Assembly: GCF_007743815.1 (NCBI RefSeq)
Contig: NZ_CP036265.1
Span: 308,501-372,500, forward strand
Source of the DNA: Alienimonas californiensis
GTDB lineage: Bacteria; Planctomycetota; Planctomycetia; Planctomycetales; Planctomycetaceae
Direction: 5' to 3'
Length of the DNA: 64,000 nt
The position numbers and the translations under genes are program-made. The notes under the pieces are model-generated. The model made no database searches and was not told the origin of the DNA. It worked only from the letters and a program-made list of their open reading frames with translations. Each line of letters starts with the position of its first letter. Within the stretch, counting starts at the first letter, position 1. Shown here one piece after another: positions 16,801 through 24,123 of this stretch.

Positions 16801-18804
16801 CTCGTAGTTCTCTTGGGCGGCGAACAGCTGGGCCCGCAGCAACGTCGGGGCGACCGCGGCGGAGGGGTCGTCCTCATCCTGCTCGGCGGCCCGCTGGGCG
16901 TTGGCGACGGCGGCCTCGGCGGCGCGGAAGTCCCGTTCCCCCAGCGGCTTGGCGAGTTCGCGGCGAACCGCCAACTCCGCCACCAGCGGGGCGAGCGACG
17001 GCGTACCGCCCACCGGCTCCAACACCCGCAGCGCCCCGTCCACGTCCCCCTTCTGCGCGAGCAGCAGGGCGAGCGGTTGCCGGGCCGCGGCGAAGGTCGG
17101 ATTGCTCCGCAGGGCCTCCTGGAGGATCGAAATCGCCCGTTCCGGGTTCTGCATCCGGCTGTAGGCGTCGGCCAACAGCAGGTTGACGGTGGACAACGCC
17201 TCCGGGCCGATCGGCAGCCGGCCGCCGCGATCGTTCACCCGGATGCTGCCGTCCGCCAGCCCCGCGGCGGCGCGCTCGAGTTCGCGGACCGCGGTCGCCG
17301 CGTCGCCGGTCAGCAGGGCCGAACGGCCGCGGAGCGTCTGGGCCGTCTCCGTGAAGGTCCCCAGCCGGCTGAGGGCTGTCAGCTGCCGGTCCACCTCGGC
17401 CGCAGCCTCCGCCGGGGCGAGATTCCCCGCGGTTCCCTCGGCCAAGGCGATCTCCGAGAGCAGCGTACGAACCTGCCACTCCGTGACGAGGTGCTCGACC
17501 GCCGACATCCCCCCGGCCTCGGGCTCAAGGGTTTCGTTCAATCCGTCGTCGGCCGCGGCGGTGAGTTGGGCGAGGGCGTCCTCCAGCACGGCCTTGGCGG
17601 CGGCGCCGGCCTCGGTCGTGTAGCCGTCGATCAGTTCGAGCTGGGCGGCGACGCGGGCGAGCCGCGGGTCCGGCGGGGAGAGCTGCATCCCGGCGACGAC
17701 GTATTCGCGGGCCTGCCCGATGTGGGCGTCCCGGCCCTGCGGATCGCGGGCGCCGACGGCGTCGCCGGCGAGCTGCAACTCCGTTTCGGCCCCAAACCGC
17801 AGCACGTCCGAGTCGGCGGCCCCGCCCTCGGCGGCGAAGGCTGCCCCCGCGGCGGCGGCGGCGTCCGTCGGTCGGTCCCATTCCCGCAACAACTGTCCGC
17901 GACGCAGCAGGGCCGTCCGCCGGGGGGCGGCCCGCTCCGCGAGCAGGTCGGCGACCTCTTCGGCGATCTGCTCCGACCGATCGGCGGAGGCGGGGCGGTC
18001 CGTTAGCGACCGCACCGCGTCGCTCTCCGGCGCCGGCCCCTCGGACCAGACCCTCGCCGTGGGGGCGCCGTCGAAGCCCTCGGCGGTCAGCAGCCGGGCG
18101 AGCGTCATGTACGGGGCCGGGTCCTCCGGCGCGCGGTCGATCGCCAACATCAGCCACTTCGCCGCCTCGGCGTCCCGGCCGAGACCCGCCTCGGCCGCCG
18201 CCCGATCGACTAGCAACTCCGCGTCCCGGGCCTCCGGGTCGTCCTTTTGGAGCCGCGTGATGTGCGTGAGGGCGGCGTTGTAGTTCGACGCCCGCGGCTG
18301 GCGGGCGGCGAGGACCAGCAGGTCGCCCGCCAGTTTGCGGCGGACGTCGTCCAACTCCGGATCGAGTCGCAACGCGGTTTCGCGGAGGCGGATCACCTCC
18401 GACAGCACGCCCGGCCCGCCGAACTCCTCCAGCAGGTCGGCCGACCGGACGACGGCGTCCAGGTCGTCCGGTTGCAGTAGTCGGTACTCCGCGAATAGGC
18501 GGAAGGCCTCCTCGGCCTCGCCCTTCTCCTCCGCAGCGAGGGCCCGCTCCTTCAAGTCGTCGGAGAGCCGGTCGACCTGCAACCAGCGCACCCCGTGCAC
18601 GGTGCCGGCCCCGACGACGAACACCGCCGCCGCGATCGCCGCCGCCTTCCAGTTGAACCGCCGCCGGATCGTCGCTGGCGGCGCCGCCGGCTGCGGCTCG
18701 GCCGCCCGCGGAGCGGCGTCGGCCGGAGCCGCGGCGCCGGTCGTCGATCCGCCCGTCTTCGTTACCGGTTGCGCAGCCGTCGACTTGTTCGGGGCCCCGG
18801 CCAT
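13885..18804 (-). CDS. Very large membrane-anchored TPR-type repeat protein
   Basis: 1639 residues from ATG 18804; longer versions start in a poorly coding leader. A Pro/Ala-rich cytoplasmic tail precedes one membrane helix (WKAAAIAAAVFVVGAGTV, about residue 50-68), followed by about 1550 residues of helical repeats. Clear TPR-like units include AEEAFRLFAEYRLLQPDD, PERAISILQEALRSNPTFAA and the C-terminal series ending with AERE-YRELLQETPDDTDLLNNLAW. It resembles the large TPR proteins that accompany exosortase loci, and it lies next to the PEP-CTERM genes, so a scaffold role in polymer or protein export is plausible. It is Ala/Leu/Glu/Arg-rich with only about ten Trp-containing stretches. A long antisense reading frame is a by-product of the GC bias. 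Confidence 0.8.
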   Translation of the reverse strand: MAGAPNKSTAAQPVTKTGGSTTGAAAPADAAPRAAEPQPAAPPATIRRRFNWKAAAIAAAVFVVGAGTVHGVRWLQVDRLSDDLKERALAAEEKGEAEEAFRLFAEYRLLQPDDLDAVVRSADLLEEFGGPGVLSEVIRLRETALRLDPELDDVRRKLAGDLLVLAARQPRASNYNAALTHITRLQKDDPEARDAELLVDRAAAEAGLGRDAEAAKWLMLAIDRAPEDPAPYMTLARLLTAEGFDGAPTARVWSEGPAPESDAVRSLTDRPASADRSEQIAEEVADLLAERAAPRRTALLRRGQLLREWDRPTDAAAAAGAAFAAEGGAADSDVLRFGAETELQLAGDAVGARDPQGRDAHIGQAREYVVAGMQLSPPDPRLARVAAQLELIDGYTTEAGAAAKAVLEDALAQLTAAADDGLNETLEPEAGGMSAVEHLVTEWQVRTLLSEIALAEGTAGNLAPAEAAAEVDRQLTALSRLGTFTETAQTLRGRSALLTGDAATAVRELERAAAGLADGSIRVNDRGGRLPIGPEALSTVNLLLADAYSRMQNPERAISILQEALRSNPTFAAARQPLALLLAQKGDVDGALRVLEPVGGTPSLAPLVAELAVRRELAKPLGERDFRAAEAAVANAQRAAEQDEDDPSAAVAPTLLRAQLFAAQENYEAAGGALIDLLDSGGDLGAPVRSSLWRTRLALELTRTDVEAEVRREAAERLLADARADVGETPEVRLAEVSVAALRGPEIFREALRDAVAEAADLPPEERSAVRAGLIRLAAENERVDVVRQLWTDLAADNPNNFAARNVLAEFTLADLQAARENPDVDVAPAAAAFEAALAEVRRLEGPSGPNGDRLVAARILADPDAPEAELTAAADRLDNALRQRPLWPAAARLQGLAALRLGADQAAYDWFSKARTWGDRSQETLVQLVGLLRARGRSAEAAQLLKTADQQTPGVVSGPVARLAWQVSAELNETDRLVELSTQLVREGGSAGDQMLRALSLGARFLELPMNRRDTPEGRQSREAAVEAFESVTDAAPGDVGGWLARLRFLREAYELDDDGPQRVAKIADAAEAALPKLSEPDSTVRSARLREAAGDLQRAAELYRTAATGGGDAPDVEGHPRAVAEAAAFFLRNGARDEAQPLLDALTKTGAELPKAVADWLRPRRDLAAAVTGRWEDVRPALEQFPPPSAATPEDLRSQLSLLGMRNTLPFRRLRIERLSALANAGPTTGRELLELAALLEATGRWADARPLFQTVLDAKPEAPEALVPLIRGAILHESVPAGGAGTLPDAVADRVRPLMERLQQVAPDSDLTKLTAAEFAAATGDRDAAAAGLRSLAGLDADGAGGGDQGSLQRLNLLATTAERLELNDVADELYDALQKRATRPEDKTVPAGHLARTGRFTEALELVERYAGEAVPEATAARAVQIVVLGQVPEEVFERAAGLVEAALRLEPGSARIRKVRADLNAARGRIAAAEREYRELLQETPDDTDLLNNLAWLLASAPLRETGNAKPDPAESNRLLDRAEAIDGPTANLRDTRAMIPVLTHAAGGSPGSAALGAAVNSLEELAAIDASPTILFHLAAARWAVGDPNAARALTTALSAGLSPDVLHPSEHPLLRRVLRDLRGSEDLMRTEQ

Positions 18805-19030
18805 GGGGGCGGCGGGACCGGACGGCGGGGACGGCGGGGCTGGCACGATGCGGCGCGAGGGGGGGCGGGGAGAGTGGGGGAACGTGAGTTGGGCGCGAGC
18901 GGACGGAAGGGGGTCCGTGAACCCATCGAAGCGGCAACCGGGCCCCTTTGGGGACACCCGACAGACTTTGCCGCAGGCGATTTGCGGGCGGGGCCGGACG
19001 GACCGGAACAGGCCGGGGGACCCGGCGGGC

Positions 19031-19076
19031 TCAGCCGGGGCGGGTCAACGCATTCAGCCGGGGCGGATCAACGCAT
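19031..19076. repeat. 23-base tandem duplication over the end of the FHA gene
   Basis: The 23 bases at 19031-19053 are repeated at 19054-19076 with one change (G to A). The second copy contains the stop codon of the FHA-domain gene (19068-19070) and its last residues; the first copy carries a second TGA in the same relative place. It looks like a recent slip duplication just past the coding end. Otherwise the gap 18805-19067 shows no gene. Confidence 0.8.
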
Positions 19077-20597
19077 GCGGTTGAGCAGGGCTGCCCAGCG
19101 GCCGGCCCGGACCCGTTCGAGTTCCGCCAGCCGCTCAGAAATTATCGCGTGTTCCTTTGCGGCGGGAACCGGCCGGCGGCTGCCGCCGATCTTTGGACTG
19201 TCGTCCCGCGGCGGCGTCGGGACGGCGGGGTACGAGACGACCTGCGGGGACCGATCCCGCTCCTCGCTCCGGACCGGCTTCGAACCGCCGCTCGCGTCGA
19301 GCAGCGACCGCAGCGCGGCGACCTCCGCCTCGATCCGGCGGATCGCCTCCAGTTCCGTGCGGAACTCGTTCAGCATCGCCCCGAACTGGCCGGTCTGCCG
19401 GTCGATCTCCTCCCGGCAGATGTCGCGGACCGCTTGGGCGGCCTGCTCCCGGAACGCCCCCGCGAGGGTTTGACGGACGGCGTCCGCCACGACGTCGCGG
19501 AGCTGGTCCAGCGGGGAATCCGCTTCCGCCGAGCGGGTTTCGACCGGGCGGGGGATCAGCAGCACCGCTTCGCTGCCGAACTTGATCTCATCGCCGACCT
19601 CCAGCCGTCGGCGGCGGACGGTCCGCCCGTTCACTCGCACGCCCCCGCGGCTACGAAGGTCGACCACCCACGGACCGTCTGGGCCGTAGAGCAGCAGGGC
19701 GTGGAGCGAATCGGCTCCGGGGTCGCGGAGCGGCACGCCGGCGCCGCGGCGGGTCCCAACGGTCACCACGGGCCGGACTGGCGTGAGCGTCGCCCAGCGA
19801 TCGCCGCCGTCGGTCGGCGTCAGGCAGAACCCGGGGCCGTGGCGGTCGTCGTCCTGCGGTCTCTTCGGATAGATGCGGCGGAGGCGCGGCCGCCCCTCGC
19901 CGGCCGGCGGGTCGGTGCCCTCGCGGAGCGACAGTTCGTAGGGTCCGAAGCAGATCGTCCGGTCGCGAGTCAGCAGCGACGCGTCCGTCTGGCGGTCGTT
20001 CGTCCGCAGGCCGCCCGGCTCGCCGGCCAGACACAGCACGCCGCCGTTGAGCGCCTGCATCACGACGTGCCGCGGCCCCAGCCCGTCGCCGTGCACCCGC
20101 AGGTGCACCCCCTCCGCCGTGCCGATGACGGCCTGCGGGGCCGAGAAACAGAACTTCTTGCGGGACTGATCCCGGGTGTCGCGGAGCATGACGTACGGCC
20201 GGACGACATCGGTCCCGTCCCAATGCGGCTGTACGTACGTGGCTCCGACGGGGCCCCCGTCGACGTCGCTGAGCCCCCTCAGATCGAACGACGACGGCCG
20301 GGCCTGCACCGCGGGCGGGCGGAGCGGCGGTTCGACGCGCGAGAGAGCCGTGCTCGGACGGTCCGCTTCGAGCAAGTGGCCGGCCTCGGGCTCCGGGGCC
20401 AGATCCGCGGCGGGCGTTTCCTCGGGAAGGCCGTCTGAGCCTGCGGACTCGCTCAGGTCCTCCAGGAAGTCCTCCGCGCCCCGAACTTCCGCGCCGTCAG
20501 AGCCGGCGGAGGTTGCCCGTCCCGCGTCGCCACGGTCGCGGGCGGTGAAACGCCCCGCGATCCAACGGCGCCGTCGATGATGTGCAGACGGCGGCAT
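19068..20597 (-). CDS. Protein with two FHA domains and a helical C-terminus
   Basis: 509 residues from ATG 20597. The basic start (PPSAHHRRRRW) is followed by an acidic, Pro-rich linker, then two FHA-like beta sandwiches. The first is roughly 130-235 (IGTAEGVHLRVHGDGLGPRH, RTNDRQTDASLL). The second is roughly 275-350 (TVGTRRGAGVPLRDPGADSL, LLYGPDGPWVVDLRSRGGVR, VNGRT). FHA domains bind phosphothreonine peptides, so this may be a reader for a Ser/Thr kinase not seen here. The C-terminal 150 residues are helical (AVRQTLAGAFREQAAQAVRD) and may oligomerise. It is encoded upstream of the large repeat protein on the same strand, 263 bases away. Confidence 0.7.
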   Translation of the reverse strand: MPPSAHHRRRRWIAGRFTARDRGDAGRATSAGSDGAEVRGAEDFLEDLSESAGSDGLPEETPAADLAPEPEAGHLLEADRPSTALSRVEPPLRPPAVQARPSSFDLRGLSDVDGGPVGATYVQPHWDGTDVVRPYVMLRDTRDQSRKKFCFSAPQAVIGTAEGVHLRVHGDGLGPRHVVMQALNGGVLCLAGEPGGLRTNDRQTDASLLTRDRTICFGPYELSLREGTDPPAGEGRPRLRRIYPKRPQDDDRHGPGFCLTPTDGGDRWATLTPVRPVVTVGTRRGAGVPLRDPGADSLHALLLYGPDGPWVVDLRSRGGVRVNGRTVRRRRLEVGDEIKFGSEAVLLIPRPVETRSAEADSPLDQLRDVVADAVRQTLAGAFREQAAQAVRDICREEIDRQTGQFGAMLNEFRTELEAIRRIEAEVAALRSLLDASGGSKPVRSEERDRSPQVVSYPAVPTPPRDDSPKIGGSRRPVPAAKEHAIISERLAELERVRAGRWAALLNRMR

Positions 20598-20767
20598 GCG
20601 GCGCGAGACGCGGCGTTTGCAGGAGCGGACGAAGCGCGACGGCCAGACGAACCGACGCCGAAGAGCCTGATCTTCCGTCCTACTCGAGGTGCAGACAAGA
20701 TGCCGGCCTGGAGCTTCTCCGAGAAATGACCGAAACCGGCCTAGGGAAATCCCCCGTTCGCCGCCAT

Positions 20768-20780
20768 TCAGAATTTCTGA
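20768..20780. promoter_or_regulatory. Small palindrome in a divergent promoter gap
   Basis: TCAGAA and TTCTGA flank one T in the 321-base gap between the FHA gene (minus) and the small acidic protein gene (plus). The gap holds no gene. A repressor site is possible, but the palindrome is short and may be chance. Confidence 0.25.
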
Positions 20781-20918
20781 GCGATTTCTGCCGAAACGTG
20801 AACTAGGGTCTTGGGTTCGACCCTTCAATGGCGTCATCGCCCCCGGCGAACCGATTCCGGACGACGCACGACGATTCGTCATCATTCGCCCACCAGAACC
20901 CCCTTCCAAAAGTTCAGC

Positions 20919-21158
20919 ATGTATCGCGTCGAGTTTGCTGACGGGGGTGCGTCCATCCTCAACGAGCACGGGGAGCGGGTGTTTTCCGGCACCCTGGAGG
21001 AGTGCGAGAACTTTCTGGACTGGTCCGAGAACCATCAGGGCGAGCCGATGCCGGCCCCGACCCGCCGCCGCGAACGGTCCCACGCAATCGGCCTGCCGGC
21101 CTTCCTGATGCCTTTTTTCGGCTTGCGAGACGCCTCCTTGCCGCGACAGCCGCGGTGA
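20919..21158 (+). CDS. Small acidic protein of unknown function
   Basis: 79 residues from ATG 20919. The N-terminal half reads MYRVEFADGGASILNEHGER then VFSGTLEECENFLDWSENHQ. That is a compact beta-beta-alpha pattern with a 'G-T-L-E-E-C-E-x-F-L-D-W' helix of the sort seen in short planctomycete proteins (recollection, not a search). The C-terminal part is basic and hydrophobic (LPAFLMPFFGLRDASLP). It ends seven bases before the convergent stop of the epimerase gene. Function unknown. Confidence 0.6.
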   Translation: MYRVEFADGGASILNEHGERVFSGTLEECENFLDWSENHQGEPMPAPTRRRERSHAIGLPAFLMPFFGLRDASLPRQPR

Positions 21159-21164
21159 AACTCT

Positions 21165-22211
21165 TCACCGCGCGTGGTACTCGCGGTACCACTTCACAAA
21201 CGCCCCCACGCCCTCCTCGATCGACGTGACCGGGACCAGCCCGGTTACCTCTGCCAACGGCCCGACGTCGGCCGCAGTGGAGATAACGTCGCCCGGCTGC
21301 ATCGGCAAGAAGCGTTTCTCGGCCGGCCGGCCGCAGGCGGTCTCGATCACTTCGATGAGCCGCATCAGTTCTACCGGCTCGCTAGCCCCTAGGTTATAGG
21401 TGCGGAAGGGGCCGGTGCCCCGATCCGGCGATGCCGGCGCGGCCCCGTCGGTCGGCGCCGCCGGCGGACGGGCGGCGAGCCGCACGACGCCCTCGGCCGC
21501 GTCGTCGATGTAAGTGAAGCCCCGCCGCATCCCTCCCCCGCCGTAGACGTCGATCGGATCGCCGGCGAGAACCCGCTGGGTGAACTTCCAGACGGCCATG
21601 TCCGGCCGCCCCCACGGTCCGTAGACCGTGAAGAACCGCACCCCGGTGCACGGCAGCCCGTACAGGTGGGCGTAGCTGTGGGCCATCAGCTCGTTGGCCC
21701 GCTTCGTCGCCGCGTAGAGGCTGATCGGGTGGTCCGCCGGCTGATCGGCGGCAAGAACTGGCTCGACGCTCGCCCCGTAGATGCTGCTGCTCGACGCGAA
21801 CACGAGGTGCGGCGGGTCGTCCGGGCCTGTTTCCGCCTGCCGCCGACAGCCCTCCAGCACGTTCAGGAACCCGGTTAGGTTCGCCGCGGCGTAGTCGTGC
21901 GGATGCGTGATGCTGTGCCGCACCCCCGCCTGGGCGGCCAGGTGGATCACGCGGTCGAACGGCCCCCCGGCGAAGACCCGCTCCACGGCGCCGCGGTCCG
22001 CCACGTCGACTTGATGGAAGTCGAAGTCCCCGCCCCCCCGCTCCGCCGCGGCGAACAGGCGCTCCAACCGGGCCCGCTTAAGCGAGGGCGAGTAATAGAC
22101 GTTCAAATCGTCCACCCCCACCACGGCCGCCCCCGTCCCCAGCAACCGCTCCCCCACCGCCGCCCCAATAAACCCGGCCGCCCCGGTCAGTAGGATCTGG
22201 CCATTGGGCAT
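21165..22211 (-). CDS. UDP-sugar 4-epimerase (extended SDR, UDP-glucuronate epimerase-like)
   Basis: 348 residues from ATG 22211; ATGs at 22256 and 22286 could add 15 or 25 residues, but the family normally begins close to the Rossmann motif. Visible: TGAAGFIG nucleotide loop, VVGVDDLNVYYSPSLKRARL (the 'D-D-L-N-x-Y-Y-d-x-x-L-K' of UDP-glucuronate 4-epimerases), VIHLAAQAGVRHS, FASSSSIYG and catalytic SLYAATKRANE (Tyr-x3-Lys). It should make UDP-galacturonate or a related sugar for surface polymers. The nucleotide-sugar dehydrogenase at 46932 is a second sugar-acid enzyme in the window. Confidence 0.88.
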   Translation of the reverse strand: MPNGQILLTGAAGFIGAAVGERLLGTGAAVVGVDDLNVYYSPSLKRARLERLFAAAERGGGDFDFHQVDVADRGAVERVFAGGPFDRVIHLAAQAGVRHSITHPHDYAAANLTGFLNVLEGCRRQAETGPDDPPHLVFASSSSIYGASVEPVLAADQPADHPISLYAATKRANELMAHSYAHLYGLPCTGVRFFTVYGPWGRPDMAVWKFTQRVLAGDPIDVYGGGGMRRGFTYIDDAAEGVVRLAARPPAAPTDGAAPASPDRGTGPFRTYNLGASEPVELMRLIEVIETACGRPAEKRFLPMQPGDVISTAADVGPLAEVTGLVPVTSIEEGVGAFVKWYREYHAR

Positions 22212-22378
22212 TGCTGCCTCAGCCTTGGATCGCATGGTCGAGTCAGGCGAAGACATGGCTGGAACGAACGAGGACAACGAGGACATCGTGAGGGAATTCC
22301 AACCGCCCCCGGCGGGCCGCAGGCGGGGCACAATACCCTGCCAAACGGGAGGTGGAGACCGTAGCGAACAAACACACG

Positions 22379-22404
22379 AAGGCCGCGGTCGACCGCGGCC
22401 TTTT
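22379..22404 (+). terminator. Perfect 24-base palindromic hairpin with short T-run
   Basis: AAGGCCGCGGTC and its exact complement make a self-complementary 24-mer (22379-22402), giving four T in a row at 22401-22404 on the plus strand. It lies in the 557-base gap 22212-22768, which has no credible gene. It may end transcription from either side; the plus-strand T-run is the better one, although no plus-strand gene lies close upstream. It could also mark the end of a small RNA. Confidence 0.4.
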
Positions 22405-22768
22405 CGCCTCGCTCCCGCACAATTCGTCCGAGCCCGCGAGGGGCTGCCGCCTTCTCTCCGTACCGTCGCTCGCTCGCCTCCTCACGTTGCAACGGGTTCC
22501 TTATGAACGGGCGTAGACCATTTGCCAGCGAACGATCGACGGCGACCGGGATGCAGCGGCTGTCGACGCCCGGACGCTGAAGGAGAACCGCGCTCCCTCG
22601 CTAGAAAACTGCGAACCGGCCTACGGTGGCGGCGGTGGCGGCGGTCGCGAGCGCCATCCAGCAGGGCGACAGCACGGCGTCCCCAGCCATGAACGCCGCC
22701 TACGCTCCGCCGTCTACTCTACGACTCGCCCGCCACGCCGCACGGATCGAAAAATCCGAACGCCGAAC

Positions 22769-23692
22769 TCAAGCCGCCACGGCGACCGTGTCCCGGCCGA
22801 GCTTTCGCTTCCGGCGCCACGCCCCGAACGCCAGGCCCAGGCCGCTGACCGACATCAGGGTGACGCTGCCCGGCTCAGGCGCGGCGGCCGCTTCGCTCGG
22901 AAGCGCGTTCGGCGACGCCATTCCGGATTCAAACGAGACGGCGTAGCCCAGGGATTCGGGCGTGCTGCCGTCGGCGAACGTCAGCGAAGTGAAATGGGCC
23001 GTGTGAGAGGCGTCGGAACTGGCGACGCCATTCAAAACTAACGCATCTGTGTATAATGAAGTGTACCAGTTAATCAGGTAACCGCCCTCGACGGGCACCA
23101 ACGGTAGATTGGCCGAGAAGACCGCCGTATATTCGTCTCCGATCCAATGCCAAGAGTCCCAACCGTCGATCATCGCCCAGTCGCCGCCGTAGGATTCGGG
23201 GTTCAAGGCTTCGCGATAATAGCCTTCTGCCCTGCCGAAGTGGCTATCGGCGTCCATTTTGACTCCGGCGAGCGTCCCCGTGGCGCCCTCGCCGCGTACC
23301 GCGAGCATTTCGCCGTGGAGAGTAAACGTCAGCCGGAGCCTTGGGTCGACTAGGTTTTGCGGACCGAGAAGCGTTACCGTGTCATACCAGCGGGCAATGG
23401 CACTTCCCTGAGCCCGCCCCAGAGAGCTTGCCAGGGACGAACTTCTGAGCAGTAGTCTGCCGAGATCGTCCAACTCACTCTTGGCGTAGGTTGCTATGTC
23501 GGCCCCCCAGAGGTTCGCTGTCGCAGAAGTGACGCCATGCCTGTACAAGATGTCGTTAACATCCGATGCGGTGGCCTCCAACCGAACCTCGGCGTGAACC
23601 AACTCCCCGTCGATAATGATCCCGCCGTACGCGTCGCGCGCGGCGAGAATCACTAGGCCGACCGTGATCGAGCACATTGCCCGCGTCATCAT
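22769..23692 (-). CDS. Second PEP-CTERM sorting-domain protein
   Basis: 307 residues from ATG 23692, with GGGAG nine bases upstream; the ATG at 23689 is an alternative. A signal peptide (to about residue 22) leads to a secreted domain of about 240 residues, rich in Trp, Tyr and Asp (DWAMIDGWDSWHWIGDEYTA), not recognised. The C-terminus carries the exosortase signal: A-P-E-P-G, a hydrophobic stretch (SVTLMSVSGLGLAFGAW) and RRKRK. The exosortase at 8186-9175 should process it. It belongs to the region just left of the accessory element. Its GC content is lower than that of its neighbours. Confidence 0.82.
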   Translation of the reverse strand: MMTRAMCSITVGLVILAARDAYGGIIIDGELVHAEVRLEATASDVNDILYRHGVTSATANLWGADIATYAKSELDDLGRLLLRSSSLASSLGRAQGSAIARWYDTVTLLGPQNLVDPRLRLTFTLHGEMLAVRGEGATGTLAGVKMDADSHFGRAEGYYREALNPESYGGDWAMIDGWDSWHWIGDEYTAVFSANLPLVPVEGGYLINWYTSLYTDALVLNGVASSDASHTAHFTSLTFADGSTPESLGYAVSFESGMASPNALPSEAAAAPEPGSVTLMSVSGLGLAFGAWRRKRKLGRDTVAVAA

Positions 23693-24123
23693 TACATTCT
23701 CCCAGAAAGCGGGGACGGAAGCGGGGACGAAACCAACCCTCGGGCATCTCGGAGCCGCCGCCGTGCCCCTCCGCCGCCAGAGTCGGACGACGGGCAACAC
23801 CGTCCGCGCGAAGCTCATCTGTCTGCCGGCAAACTGTCAAGCAGATGTCTCGCGTCCCGACAGGGGAGGGACTGGACAGTCCTCCGCCCGCGCCGCTCCA
23901 CGACAGCCGGACGCGCGGTCGGTGTCCGTCCGCGACTGCCCTGCCGCCACCGGCGACGGCCCCGCCCGCATTGCCGCGGCGCTCGCCGGCCGCTGACCGT
24001 CTGCCGCGCGATCGCCCGATCCGCTAGGCGAATGGGCCTCTAATGGACAGGCGTGGACTGCCTGCCGAGTCATGGGCACAATACGGGACGGCAGCACTTC
24101 CCCCCACGACCCGCCGCAGACCG
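23693..24123. other. Gap between the PEP-CTERM gene and the recombinase gene
   Basis: About 430 bases with no convincing gene. The reading frame of the recombinase stays open from an ATG at 24043, but third positions there are far less GC-rich than in the gene, so it is probably not translated. If the accessory region is an integrated element, its left boundary should lie here. No tRNA end or direct-repeat partner could be identified by eye. Confidence 0.4.

Noticed and set aside
14737..18006. Plus-strand frame of 1089 codons opposite the large repeat protein
   Set aside because: It is an antisense by-product of GC-rich third positions: composition is dominated by Arg, Gly, Pro and Gln without any domain, while the minus strand gives a clean repeat protein.
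18805..18957. Longer N-terminus of the large repeat protein
   Set aside because: The 51 extra codons are Pro/Ser/Arg-rich and look non-coding; ATG 18804 gives a normal cytoplasmic tail and membrane helix.
20805..20835. tRNA-like GGGTTCGACCC
   Set aside because: No matching acceptor, D or anticodon arms could be built upstream, so it is not a tRNA.
20598..21083. Extension of the FHA protein to 671 residues
   Set aside because: It would overlap the small acidic protein gene on the other strand, and the sequence lacks the coding bias seen after ATG 20597.
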